Source: Actinopolymorpha singaporensis | GTDB lineage: Bacteria; Actinomycetota; Actinomycetes; Propionibacteriales; Actinopolymorphaceae | Reading direction: 5' to 3' | DNA length: 64,000 nt | Assembly (NCBI RefSeq): GCF_900104745.1 | Contig: NZ_LT629732.1 | Coordinates: 496,001 to 560,000 of the forward strand | Part shown: positions 17,221-26,340 of the stretch, one piece after another | Position numbering within the stretch: position 1 is the stretch's first letter | Layout: every line of letters begins with the position of its first letter | The notes under the pieces: generated by a model | What the model saw: the letters and a program-made list of their open reading frames with translations, nothing else | What the model was told of the DNA's origin: nothing | Database searches by the model: none | Made by a program: the position numbers and the translations under genes

Positions 17221-18096
17221 ATGCCGTCCCGGCAGCCGCTGCGATTCGAGTCCCACGCCCTCGGGCGGGCCTACCACGCCGCCCAGGTCCGGCTCGGGCC
17301 CCGATCGGGGGGGTCAGACCGGCACGGCCACGCGGACTTCTACGAGCTGATGGGCGTCGTCGACGGGTACGCCGACCACCACGTCGGCACCGGCGTCCAG
17401 GCCCTGGGGCCGGGCGACGTGGTCCTCGTCCGGCCACGCGACCAGCACGCGATCTCCGGGCGGTCACCGGCCGGGGTGACGTTCGTCAACGTCGCCTTTC
17501 CGGCGCCGGCCTGGCAGGCGTTCGTCGACCTCGCCGGCGCCGATCCGGACGGGGCGCTGGAGCAGCGTCCCGACCCTCCGCTGCTGAAGCTGCGGGACGA
17601 GCGGGGCGAGGCCGGGCGGGCGGCGTTCGACCGGGCACTGGCGGCGTTCCACCGCACGCCGACGATGCTGGACCTGGTCCGGTTCTGGTCGGAGATCCTC
17701 GCCCTCGGCACGTTCGACGCGCACACGACAGCCGACCGGGTCGGCCCGGAGGGCGAGCTGCGTCCGGCATGGCTCGTACGCGCCTGCGCCGACATGCGCG
17801 CCGAGGACAATCTGCGGGCCGGCGTACCCCGCCTGCGCGAGCTCGCCGCCGTGAGCGGAGCCCATCTGGCCCGGTCCATGCGCACCCACTACGCGACCTC
17901 GCCGACGCGTTTCGTCACCGAGTTGCGGCTCGAACGTGCCCGGGTCCTGCTGACCACCACCGACCTCACCGTCACGGCGATCGCCCACCGCACCGGCTTC
18001 GCCAGCCAGTCGTACTTCACCCGTTGCTTCCACCGGGCGCACGGACTCTCCCCGCGCGCGTACCGGCGGCGTGCCCGGCGCGCGTTCGTCCCGTAG
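17221..18096 (+). CDS. AraC-family transcriptional regulator
   Basis: 291-residue activator-type regulator. The N-terminal half is a cupin-like sensor (HADFYELMGVVDGYADHHVG, then ALGPGDVVLVRPRDQHAISG). The C-terminal 100 residues carry two helix-turn-helix units, including LRELAAVSGAHLARSMRTH and AIAHRTGFASQSYFTRCFHR. The ATG at 17221 fits the domain; a GTG at 17206 is also possible. It is transcribed away from the phytanoyl-CoA dioxygenase gene, with a 134-base shared promoter region, so control of that oxygenase is the simplest inference. Confidence 0.9.
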   Translation: MPSRQPLRFESHALGRAYHAAQVRLGPRSGGSDRHGHADFYELMGVVDGYADHHVGTGVQALGPGDVVLVRPRDQHAISGRSPAGVTFVNVAFPAPAWQAFVDLAGADPDGALEQRPDPPLLKLRDERGEAGRAAFDRALAAFHRTPTMLDLVRFWSEILALGTFDAHTTADRVGPEGELRPAWLVRACADMRAEDNLRAGVPRLRELAAVSGAHLARSMRTHYATSPTRFVTELRLERARVLLTTTDLTVTAIAHRTGFASQSYFTRCFHRAHGLSPRAYRRRARRAFVP

Positions 18097-18185
18097 GGCG
18101 CCCCGAACACGTCCTAACATCGGCGAGTGGTGGCGGGCCCGCTACGCTGTGCGAGCGCCGCGTGTTACACCGAGGAAGGAACGCC

Positions 18186-18716
18186 GTGCTGTCATCGAGG
18201 ATCGGCCGCGGCCTGGCCGCCGGCCTGGTCGCCGTCACCCTGCCCGTTCTCGCAGGCTGTAGCTCCTCCGGTACGCAGGTCGCCTACACCCCGAGCGACG
18301 GCGTGTGGACCAACCACGGCAACCTGCGGCTTCGCAACGTCGTCGCGGTCGCTCCGCGCGAGGGCGAGGCCACGCTGGTCGGCACGATCTTCAACAACGG
18401 CTCCGGCGCCGACGCCCTGACGGGTGTGCGGGTGCCCGGTGGCCAGGCCAAGGTGGGCTCGGGCACGGTGCCGCTGCCGGCCCGTGGCGTGGCGGTGCTC
18501 GGCGACACCACCAGCCTGGGCACCGCGGTGCCCACGACCCTGACCGGTGCCGGCCTCAAGCCCGGACTCGCGGTCCCGGTGACGTTCCGGTTCCAGCGTG
18601 CCGGAACCGTGCGCCTCGACATTCTGGTCGTCCCGCGCAGGGGCATCTGGGCCACCGTGCCGCCGCCCGGTGGTGGCCCGAAGCCGAGGCTCCCGTCGAA
18701 GCCGCTCCCCGGCTGA
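18186..18716 (+). CDS. LpqE-like secreted lipoprotein
   Basis: 176-residue membrane-anchored lipoprotein of unknown function. The N-terminus has positive residues, a hydrophobic core, and a lipobox LAGC with the modified Cys at about residue 22. The mature part is a beta-rich domain with GEATLVGTIFNNGSGADALTGV, resembling the copper-chaperone-like fold of mycobacterial LpqE. GTG start with GAGGAAGG upstream. In Mycobacterium tuberculosis lpqE lies next to carD, and that neighbourhood is partly kept here. It converges on regX3. The LpqE identity rests mainly on synteny and general form. Confidence 0.75.
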   Translation: MLSSRIGRGLAAGLVAVTLPVLAGCSSSGTQVAYTPSDGVWTNHGNLRLRNVVAVAPREGEATLVGTIFNNGSGADALTGVRVPGGQAKVGSGTVPLPARGVAVLGDTTSLGTAVPTTLTGAGLKPGLAVPVTFRFQRAGTVRLDILVVPRRGIWATVPPPGGGPKPRLPSKPLPG

Positions 18717-18734
18717 GCGCCCGGGGCCTTCGGT

Positions 18735-19418
18735 CTAGCCCTCGAACTTGTAGCCCAGCCCGCGCACCGTCACCAGGTGACGCGGATTGGACGGGTCCGG
18801 CTCGATCTTCGCCCGCAGCCGCTTGACGTGCACGTCCAGCGTCTTGGTGTCACCCACGTAGTCAGCGCCCCACACCCGGTCGATCAGCTGACCGCGGGTC
18901 AGCACCCGGCCGGTGTTACGCAGGAACATCTCCAGCAGCTCGAACTCCTTGAGCGGAAGGCGTACGTCGTCTCCGCTCACCGACACCACGTGGCGTTCGA
19001 CGTCCATCCGGACCGGACCGCCCTCCAGCGTCGCCTGGACCACCTCGCCGGTCGGCTCGGTGCCACGGCGCAGGACCGCGCGGATCCGGGCGACGAGCTC
19101 GCGCGGACTGTAGGGCTTGGTGACGTAGTCGTCGGCGCCGAGCTCCAGCCCCACCACCTTGTCGATCTCGGTGTCCTTCGCGGTCACCATGATCACCGGG
19201 ACGTTGGAAGTACGACGGAGCTCGCGGCAGACCTCGGTGCCGGACAGCCCGGGCAGCATCAGGTCGAGCAACACGATGTCGGCGCCGCCGCGTTCGAACT
19301 CCTCCAGCGCGACGGTTCCGGTGGCCGCCAGCGCGACCTCGAACCCCTCCTTGCGAAGGACGTACGACAGTGCGTCGCTGTAGCTCTCCTCGTCCTCCAC
19401 GACGAGCACTCGAGTCAC
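18735..19418 (-). CDS. regX3: Response regulator RegX3-type (OmpR family)
   Basis: DNA-binding partner of the SenX3 kinase in phosphate-limitation control. 227 residues: a receiver domain with phospho-acceptor Asp in IVLLDLMLPG, then the signalling Lys in GADDYVTKPYSP, and a winged helix C-terminal domain ending in the OmpR-type RHLVTVRGLGYKFEG. The GTG at 19418 has GGAGG upstream and overlaps the senX3 stop by 4 bases. phoU lies divergently beyond senX3, which supports the phosphate role. Confidence 0.93.
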   Translation of the reverse strand: MTRVLVVEDEESYSDALSYVLRKEGFEVALAATGTVALEEFERGGADIVLLDLMLPGLSGTEVCRELRRTSNVPVIMVTAKDTEIDKVVGLELGADDYVTKPYSPRELVARIRAVLRRGTEPTGEVVQATLEGGPVRMDVERHVVSVSGDDVRLPLKEFELLEMFLRNTGRVLTRGQLIDRVWGADYVGDTKTLDVHVKRLRAKIEPDPSNPRHLVTVRGLGYKFEG

Positions 19419-20752
19419 CGGGTTGCCTCCTTCGGGCGGCGTACGGCACTCGCGTCCGCCGGCGTTGCGGGTCTGGTTGGGGGATCGTTTCGCTCGCCCC
19501 GGTCGGCGGCGCCTGCCGGGAGCCGCACAGGGCGGGGAAGCGCGGCCGGGTCGGGCAGGCGGACCGAACCGATCTCGCGGATGGGCGCGGACGACTCCGA
19601 CGCGGGATCGGGACGCAGCGGCAGCAGGAGGGTGAAGGTCGACCCCTCGCCCTCCACGCTCCACACGTCGACCGCCCCGCCGTGGCTGGCCGCCACGTGC
19701 TTGACGATCGACAGGCCGAGGCCGGTACCGCCGGTCTCCCGGCTGCGGGCCCGGTCCACCCGGTAGAAGCGTTCGAAGACCCGCTCCAGCTCCTTCTCCG
19801 GGATGCCGACGCCCTGGTCGGACACCGCGATCTCCACCATCGGGCCGAACCCGTCGAAGGTGGCCGCCGGCCGCCGGCGTACGTCGACCACCACGCGGGT
19901 GTACTCGGGGCTGTAGGTCACGGCGTTCTCGACCAGGTTGCCGAGCGCGATGATCAACTGCTGGGCGCTTCCGGTCACCGCGAGGCCGGTGTCCCCGGCA
20001 CGGACCAGCGTGACCTGCTTGGTCTGCGCGTCCACCCGGGACCGGTCCAGCGCGCCGTCGACCACGTGGTCCAGCTCGACCGGCGCCGCCTCCTCCACCG
20101 GGTCGTCGGCCTGAACGCGGGAAAGCTCGATGATCTGCTGCACCAGCCGGGTCAGCCGGTCGCTCTCGACCTGCATCCGGCCGGCGAACCGCTGGACGGC
20201 CTCGGGGTCGTCCGCAGCGTGCTGGACCGCCTCCGCCAGCAGGACGAGAGCCCCGATCGGGGTCTTCAGCTCGTGGCTGACGTTGGCGACGAAATCACGC
20301 CGAATGGTGTCGATCCGGCGTTCCTTGGTGCGGTCCTCGACCAGCACCAGGATCAGCTCGCTGCCGAGCGGGGCGACCCGGGCGGAAACGGACAGGACGT
20401 CCTGGCCGAAGCGGCCGCGGAGAAGCTCCAGGTCGCACTGCCGGATCTCGCCGTCCCGGCGCACCTGGCGTACGAGTTCGAGGAGGTCCTCGACCACGAT
20501 CCGGCTGCCGCGGACCAGCCCGAACGACCGTGCCGGGGCGCTTGCCTGGCGTACCTCGTCATGGGGACCGACCACCACCGCGGCCGAGCGCAGCACGGCG
20601 AGGACCTTCGCCACGTCGGGCGGCACGGCCGGCTCCGGCTCCTGCGGGGCCCTGGTCTGGGCGCCTTCGCTCAGCCGGAAGGCGAGGACCGCGACCGCGC
20701 CGATGGCGAGGCCGACCAGGCCGCTGAGGGTCGCGGCGAGCGTCGCTTCCAC
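19415..20752 (-). CDS. senX3: Sensor histidine kinase SenX3-type
   Basis: Membrane kinase for RegX3, with 445 residues. An N-terminal membrane segment (residues 5-27) is followed by a PAS-like region (residues 45-140), the phospho-acceptor H-box FVANVSHELKTP at about residue 160, and the ATP-binding boxes with NLVENAVTYS, VSDQGVGIP and GGTGLGLSIVKH. The C-terminal 60 residues are a Pro/Arg-rich tail not needed for the core. Only one clear N-terminal membrane helix is visible. Cotranscribed with regX3 through a 4-base overlap. Confidence 0.93.
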   Translation of the reverse strand: MEATLAATLSGLVGLAIGAVAVLAFRLSEGAQTRAPQEPEPAVPPDVAKVLAVLRSAAVVVGPHDEVRQASAPARSFGLVRGSRIVVEDLLELVRQVRRDGEIRQCDLELLRGRFGQDVLSVSARVAPLGSELILVLVEDRTKERRIDTIRRDFVANVSHELKTPIGALVLLAEAVQHAADDPEAVQRFAGRMQVESDRLTRLVQQIIELSRVQADDPVEEAAPVELDHVVDGALDRSRVDAQTKQVTLVRAGDTGLAVTGSAQQLIIALGNLVENAVTYSPEYTRVVVDVRRRPAATFDGFGPMVEIAVSDQGVGIPEKELERVFERFYRVDRARSRETGGTGLGLSIVKHVAASHGGAVDVWSVEGEGSTFTLLLPLRPDPASESSAPIREIGSVRLPDPAALPRPVRLPAGAADRGERNDPPTRPATPADASAVRRPKEATR

Positions 20753-20825
20753 GCCCCGATGGTAAGCCGAGCTTCCCAGCGAAAGCCCTCGTCGGGGGCG
20801 GTGATCCGCACAGCCGACGGCCAGA

Positions 20826-20847
20826 GTTCACCAGTTGTTTGGCCGCG
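20826..20847 (+). promoter_or_regulatory. Possible PHO box upstream of phoU
   Basis: GTTCACC (20826-20832) and GTTTGGC (20837-20843) are spaced 11 bases apart, like the direct repeat units recognised by PhoP/RegX3-type regulators in actinobacteria. The second unit is poor. It lies in the divergent region between senX3 and phoU. Weak evidence. Confidence 0.3.
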
Positions 20848-20886
20848 TACTCCGCCCGGTCACCTGAATCACCTACGGTGTTCGCT

Positions 20887-21540
20887 ATGCGAGACGCGTT
20901 TCACGAGCAGCTTCAGCATCTGACCGACCGTATGGTCGAAATGGCCAACCTGGTGGAGGTGGCCGTCCGGGAAGGGACCGGCGCCCTGCTGGAGGCCGAC
21001 GCCCGGCGGGCGGAGCGGGTGATCGCCGCCGACGCCCAGATCGACCGGTTGCAGTCGCTGGTCGAGGAACGCACGTTCGAGCAGCTTGCCCTGCAACAGC
21101 CGGTTGCGAGCGACCTGCGTGCTCTGGTGGCCGCACTGCGGATGGTGGCCGACCTGGAACGCATGGGCGACCTCGCCGAGCACGTCGCCAAGATCGCCCG
21201 GATGCGCTACCCCGAGTGCGCGATCCCGGCCGAACTCCACGACACGATCGCCGAGATGGGCTCGGTGGCGGAGCGGATGGTGCACAAGGTCGCGCAGACC
21301 GTGGCTGCCTCCGACGTCACCCAGGCGGTCGACCTGGTGGCCGAGGACGACCAGATGGACCGGCTGCGGCGGTCGCTGTTCCACATCGTGCTGGACAAGG
21401 ACTGGTCGCACGGCGTCGAGGCCGCGATCGACATCGCGCTGCTCGGCCGCTACTACGAACGCATCGCCGACCACGCGGTCTCCATGGCCCGCCGGGTGAT
21501 CTACCTCGTGACCGGCGACGTGCCGGTCCGTTCGTCCTGA
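20887..21540 (+). CDS. phoU: Phosphate transport system regulator PhoU
   Basis: Cytoplasmic helical protein that links phosphate transport status to the two-component system. 217 residues in two similar three-helix halves, each with an E/DxxxD metal-binding pattern: DLERMGDLAEHVAKIARM in the first and YYERIADHAVSMARRVIY in the second. ATG at 20887; an upstream start at 20839 adds unlike residues. It is divergent from senX3-regX3, with which it is functionally associated in actinobacteria. Confidence 0.93.
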   Translation: MRDAFHEQLQHLTDRMVEMANLVEVAVREGTGALLEADARRAERVIAADAQIDRLQSLVEERTFEQLALQQPVASDLRALVAALRMVADLERMGDLAEHVAKIARMRYPECAIPAELHDTIAEMGSVAERMVHKVAQTVAASDVTQAVDLVAEDDQMDRLRRSLFHIVLDKDWSHGVEAAIDIALLGRYYERIADHAVSMARRVIYLVTGDVPVRSS

Positions 21541-21566
21541 CGGTTCCGTCCAGCCCCTGGAACGTG

Positions 21567-21602
21567 ACCGGGGCCGGCGTCGATCCCGACACCGGCCCCG
21601 GT
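21567..21602. terminator. Bidirectional terminator between phoU and ABC exporter
   Basis: An 11-bp perfect stem (ACCGGGGCCGG and its complement) with a 14-base loop is followed on the plus strand by TTCTTCGTTG. It lies between the convergent stops of phoU and the fused ABC exporter. Confidence 0.75.
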
Positions 21603-21629
21603 TTCTTCGTTGCTTCCCTTTACTGGGCC

Positions 21630-24600
21630 CTACTGGGCGGCGGAGACCCGGGCCGCCTGGAACTGCTCGGCGGTCTGGTCGGCGACCACCTGCCCGTCGT
21701 GCACGGTGACGATCCGGTCAACCCACCGCAACGTCTGCGGCCGGTGGGCGATCACGATGGTCGTCCGCCCGGCGGCGACCCTCGCCATCGCCTGCTCGAC
21801 GCGGCGCTCACTCTGCAGGTCCAGATGTGAGGTTGCCTCGTCGAGCACGAGGATCCGCGGGTCCATGACCAGCGCCCTGGCCAGGCACAGCAGTTGGCGC
21901 TGTCCCGCAGACAGCGACCGGCCGCGTTCCTGCACCTCGTGCAGGTAGCCGCCGTCCAGCCCGGCGATGAACTCGTGCGCCCCCACCGCGCGGGCGGCCT
22001 GCTCCACCATCTCGTCGGTGACGTCCGGAAGGCCGTACGCGATGTTGTCCCGGATGGTGCGCGAGAACAGGAACGGCTCCTGTGGGACGTAACCGATCGA
22101 CTGGCGGAACTTCTCCGGGTCCAGACCGGTGACCGGCGCACCGTCAACCTCGACCTGCCCATCGGTGGCGTCGTAGAACCTCGTTATCACCTTGGCGATC
22201 GTGGACTTTCCGGCCCCGGTCTGCCCGACGAACGCCACCCGCTCACCGGCGGCGATGCGCAGGTTGGCCCCGCGCAAGGCGGGCTTGCGGGTGCCGTTGT
22301 ACTGCAGCGTGACCTCGCGGAGCTCGATGTCGCCGCGCAGCTTGCCGATCTCCGTGGGCTCGGCCGGCGTGGGAACGCTGACCTCCTCCGCCAGCAGGGC
22401 CGCGATCCTGGTGATGCCGGTGCGGGCCCGCTGGTAGATGTCGAACACCGTCGCCATCTGCTGGATCGGTGCGAACGCCAGCGCGAGGTAGAGCAGGAAC
22501 GGCACGAGTTCGGCCACCCGCAACTGTCCCGACTCGACCAGATGCCAGCCGACCAGCAAGGTGGTGGCCACGGTGAGGCCGGCCAGCAGTTCGATGAACG
22601 CGACGTACATCGCGGTGGCCCGGTTGCTCGTCCGCCTCGCGACGAACTGCCGCTCGGCCAGGCCCCGGAAGTGCGCCTGGTTGGCCTGCTCGCGCTGGAA
22701 CGCCTGGGTGACCGGCAGCACCGCGAGGGTCTCGTGCAGGTAGGTGTTCAGCGCGGAGTTGAGCTCGCGTGCCTCCTCGTACGCGGGACCGACCACGCGG
22801 CGGTACCAGATCGTGGCCACCGTCGCCGGCGGGACGACCGCCAGCACCACCAGCGCGAGTGTCGGGTTGAGCACCAACAGCACCGCCGTCATGCCGGTGA
22901 ACGTGACGATCGCGACCAGCGCGTTGGTGAGCCCGGCCTGGATGAGTTCGGCCACCGCGTTGACGTCGGAGGTGAGCCGGGTCATGATCCGCCCCGCGTG
23001 GGTGCGGTCGTAGTAGTCCATGCCGAGGCGCTGCAGATGGGCGAACAGCCTTATCCGCAAGGCGTACAGGATGCGCTCGGTGGTGCGGGCGGTGACGAAC
23101 GTGGTGGCCCAGACGTCACTCCAGTCGATCAGCGCCACCAGGCCGAACACCGCACACGTGACCAGCAGCATGCCCAGCGACCTGGCGCCCAGGGCCTGAT
23201 CCAGGCCGTTCTGCACCAGCAGCGGACCCGCCAGCACCGCCAGCGCGTCCACCAGCAGCAACGCCAGGCCGAGCAGGATCCCCCAGCGCTGCGGCCGCAG
23301 CATCCGGGTGAGCTTGAACCGCTCGTGCCGGTTCGACTCCCGCTCGACGTCGACGCCGGTCTCATCGGTGGCCGGGCGCAGCGCGGCCAGCGCGGACAGG
23401 AGTTCCGGCGACACCGGGTCGCCTACCCTTGCCCGCAACGGGTTCATCGCCGTCTGCGAGGGCTGCCACGCCTCCGGCGTCACCTCGGCGGCCTCCGGTG
23501 AGCCGTCGCGGGCGCTCTTCCCTTCGGCGTCGGCGCTCCTACCGGCCTCGGTGTCGGCCAGCTCCGACATCAGTGCCTGGTACAGCTCCGACCGGGCCAG
23601 CAACTCCTGGTGGGTGCCCTGGTCGACCACGCGCCCGCCGTCCACGAGCACCACCCGGTCGGCCAGCGCGACAGTGGACTCGCGGTAGGCGACCACGATC
23701 ACGGTACGGCCGTCGACCACCTCGCGCATCGCGTCCAGGATGCGCCGCTCGACGTGCACGTCCACCGCCGACGTCGCGTCGTCCAGGACCAGGACGTCCG
23801 CGTCGGCCACCAGAGCCCGGGCGAGCGCGATCCGCTGCCGCTGCCCGCCGGACAGGCCGAGGCCCTCCTGCCCGACCTCGGTGTCGTACCCCTCGGGGAG
23901 GTTGGTCACGAAGTCGTGGATGGCGGCGATCTTCGCCATCGCGACGACCTCCTCGTCGGTGGCGTCCGCGCGGCCGTAGGCGATGTTGTCCCGGATCGAA
24001 CCCGACAGCAGCATCGCCTCGTCGAACACCACGCTCACCCGCCGGCGCAGGTCCGGCAGCGGAAGTTCCCGAACGTCCACGCCGTCCAGCAGCACCCGGC
24101 CCGCACTCACGTCACGCAGCCGGGACACCAGTTGCAGTGCCGAGGACTTGCCGGACCCGGTCGGCCCGACGATCGCCACGGTCTCACCGGGCAGGACGTC
24201 CAGGCTGAACCCGTCCAGCGCCTGAGGCCCGTCGGGGTAGGAGAACGACACGTCGTCGAACGTCACGAACGCACCGCGCTCGGTGCCCTCGGACATGCTG
24301 TCGGTTCGGCGTACGTCGGCGATCGGGGTCGCGTCGGCCACGGGCCGGGCCGCCTCGTCGCGCACCTCGGGCTGCACGGCGAACACCTCGGCGATCCGCT
24401 CGGTGCCCGACCGCGCCCGCGGCAGCAGCGTGAGCACCGTCGCCAGCAGCCGCGCCGAACCGTTCAGGTCGGCCAGGTAGGCCAGGAACGCGAAGAACGT
24501 ACCGACGGTCAGGTGACCGTTCAGGGCGAGCCAGCCGCCGAACAGCAACACCAGCACCTGGCCGGCCAGCGGCGAGGCCTGCAGCGTGGCCAGCAGCGGC

Positions 24601-25418
24601 GAGCGTTCGCGCACCGCGCGCACTCGGGAACGGAACAGGACCGTCAGCGACTCCACGAACCGGCCGAGCTCCGCCCGCTCCTGGCCGAACCCCTTCACCA
24701 CCCGCACGCCGGTGATCGCCTCCTCGGCGACCGTGGTCATGTCCGCCTCACGCTGCTGTGCGTCCCAGGACGCGGCGTACACGCGCATGTGCAGCCGGCG
24801 GGTGACGGTCACCAGCACGACGAGGACGCCACACAACACCAGCGCCAGCAGAGGTGACAACGTGGCCATGATGCACAGGGCCAACGTCACCTGCAGGACA
24901 GTGCCGAGCACCGGCGGGAGCAGACCGACGGCCTGTTGGATCAGCACCAGGTCGGAGTTGACCCGGGCGACCAGCTGCCCGCTCTGCATCCGTTCGTGCG
25001 CCGCGGCGTCCAGGTGCTGCAGGTGTGCGTAGAGGTCGTCGCGGATGTCGTTCTGTACGTGGATGCTCAGCCGTCCACCGGTTTCGCGCCACAGGCCGCT
25101 GGCGCAGGCCCGGAGCGCGACGACGCCCACCAGGGCGAGCACCCAGGGCAGCACCGGCTTGGTCCGCGCCACGATCGCGTCGTCGACCACGACCTTCTGC
25201 AGCAGCGGGGCGCTGACCAGCGCGGCGGTCCACGCCGTCGCGGCGACCAGGGCGCCCACCAGGGCGCCGCGATGGCGGCCGAGGTAGGGAGCCAGCCACC
25301 GCAACCAGCCCTTGACAGGGGACGGCTCTGGCGTAATCCCCTTTCCAGAAAGGGATTTCGGCACCTTCACCGGCCGACGGGCTACCGACACCGACGAGGT
25401 CGTGGTCGGTGCGGACAT
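21630..25418 (-). CDS. Fused ABC exporter, TMD-NBD-TMD-NBD in one chain
   Basis: Membrane exporter of 1262 residues containing two complete ABC half-transporters, each about 600 residues with six helices. NBD1 has Walker A (GPTGSGKSS, about residue 413), signature LSGGQRQRIALARAL, but Walker B ends LVLDDATS (Asp for the catalytic Glu) and the switch loop reads VVAYRES (Tyr for His). NBD2 has GQTGAGKST, LVLDEATS and VIAHRPQ, but its signature is LSAGQ. One ATP site is thus degenerate and one is consensus, as in heterodimeric exporters such as TM287/288. ATG at 25418; an upstream GTG at 25496 is possible. Substrate unknown. Confidence 0.9.
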   Translation of the reverse strand: MSAPTTTSSVSVARRPVKVPKSLSGKGITPEPSPVKGWLRWLAPYLGRHRGALVGALVAATAWTAALVSAPLLQKVVVDDAIVARTKPVLPWVLALVGVVALRACASGLWRETGGRLSIHVQNDIRDDLYAHLQHLDAAAHERMQSGQLVARVNSDLVLIQQAVGLLPPVLGTVLQVTLALCIMATLSPLLALVLCGVLVVLVTVTRRLHMRVYAASWDAQQREADMTTVAEEAITGVRVVKGFGQERAELGRFVESLTVLFRSRVRAVRERSPLLATLQASPLAGQVLVLLFGGWLALNGHLTVGTFFAFLAYLADLNGSARLLATVLTLLPRARSGTERIAEVFAVQPEVRDEAARPVADATPIADVRRTDSMSEGTERGAFVTFDDVSFSYPDGPQALDGFSLDVLPGETVAIVGPTGSGKSSALQLVSRLRDVSAGRVLLDGVDVRELPLPDLRRRVSVVFDEAMLLSGSIRDNIAYGRADATDEEVVAMAKIAAIHDFVTNLPEGYDTEVGQEGLGLSGGQRQRIALARALVADADVLVLDDATSAVDVHVERRILDAMREVVDGRTVIVVAYRESTVALADRVVLVDGGRVVDQGTHQELLARSELYQALMSELADTEAGRSADAEGKSARDGSPEAAEVTPEAWQPSQTAMNPLRARVGDPVSPELLSALAALRPATDETGVDVERESNRHERFKLTRMLRPQRWGILLGLALLLVDALAVLAGPLLVQNGLDQALGARSLGMLLVTCAVFGLVALIDWSDVWATTFVTARTTERILYALRIRLFAHLQRLGMDYYDRTHAGRIMTRLTSDVNAVAELIQAGLTNALVAIVTFTGMTAVLLVLNPTLALVVLAVVPPATVATIWYRRVVGPAYEEARELNSALNTYLHETLAVLPVTQAFQREQANQAHFRGLAERQFVARRTSNRATAMYVAFIELLAGLTVATTLLVGWHLVESGQLRVAELVPFLLYLALAFAPIQQMATVFDIYQRARTGITRIAALLAEEVSVPTPAEPTEIGKLRGDIELREVTLQYNGTRKPALRGANLRIAAGERVAFVGQTGAGKSTIAKVITRFYDATDGQVEVDGAPVTGLDPEKFRQSIGYVPQEPFLFSRTIRDNIAYGLPDVTDEMVEQAARAVGAHEFIAGLDGGYLHEVQERGRSLSAGQRQLLCLARALVMDPRILVLDEATSHLDLQSERRVEQAMARVAAGRTTIVIAHRPQTLRWVDRIVTVHDGQVVADQTAEQFQAARVSAAQ

Positions 25419-26340
25419 CGGCGTGGAACGGCTCGAACGTGGCGTGGGCAGGACAGGTCTGGTCCGGGCCCCGGCCCGGGACCCAAGAGAGAACACGATT
25501 GGTCTTTCCCGCCGACGGCGGAACGTCGGTTGTCACATCATCAACAGGGCCGGCAGGGTCGGGCACCTCGTCCGCCGACGGCGAGGTGATCGCAAGCTCG
25601 AGCAACTGTGGGAGGAAGTCGCGGACTCCATGGCAGGCGACAGACCGCACGGGATCCTTCGGGCACATCCAGGACACGCCACGGCACACCAGACGGGTGC
25701 GCACGGCAGGGCCAGGCGCGACGATCAGCCACCAGCCGCAGCGCGGCAGGCGTCAGCTCGTCTCGCGGGTCCAGGTTGTGGAAACGATCCCACTCAGGTG
25801 GCTACAGCTCGCCACAGGGTCCGGCGTTCCCTCTCCACACGAGTGCTCTCAGGCGCCCGTGCCGAGGGTCCCTGTCACAAGAGAATGGACGGGAAGAAGT
25901 ACGCGGGAACGTGCGGGTGATAGCGCCGCACTGTGGGTCGGTGGGGAAGGAACTTGCGAAGCGTCCGTTGTGACGCTGACATGGCGCGCACGCACCTCAA
26001 CTGCTGCTGTGGGTTGGCCAGGAAGAGAAGGAAGCAGGCTTCGTCGTCTGCGAATGACAAAAGGCTAACGGGGGCGTGCGGAACTCGCGACCGCTTTCCA
26101 CATCATGGACGCGAGGCGACCTCACCGCCCCCTGGGTCGCCCGGAACTGTCAACTCCCCAAGGCCGTTCGCGGTTACGCCGGCGCGGCAGCTTTGTCGCA
26201 CCTTTTTCGCCGCGGGCCGCCGGACTGCGGCCCGCCAGGACTGCGGGCCGCCGCACCAGGCTGTGGGGCCGCCGGACCGGGCTGCGGCTCGTTGGGCCCG
26301 AGTGGTCGACCGACAGTCCGGCCCGGCGTCCGGGAAGTGA
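25419..26340. other. 922-base intergenic region with GC-rich imperfect repeats
   Basis: No gene is supported between the fused exporter and gpmA, both on the minus strand. At 26222-26300 an imperfect repeat of about 21 bases (GGACTGCGGGCCGCC-like units) forms overlapping hairpins just past the gpmA stop and may end its transcript. The rest has lower GC than the surroundings (for example 25860-26100) and could contain a promoter or an untranslated RNA, but I see no defined structure. Confidence 0.5.

Noticed and set aside
24748-25704. Upstream extension of the fused ABC exporter
   Set aside because: The frame beyond 25496 belongs to a different reading frame from the exporter and shows no protein-like pattern.
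26020-26060. Resemblance to the SRP RNA apical loop (GGAAGCAG)
   Set aside because: The preceding CCGGAAGG tetraloop context and the pairing arms are missing; the match is coincidental.
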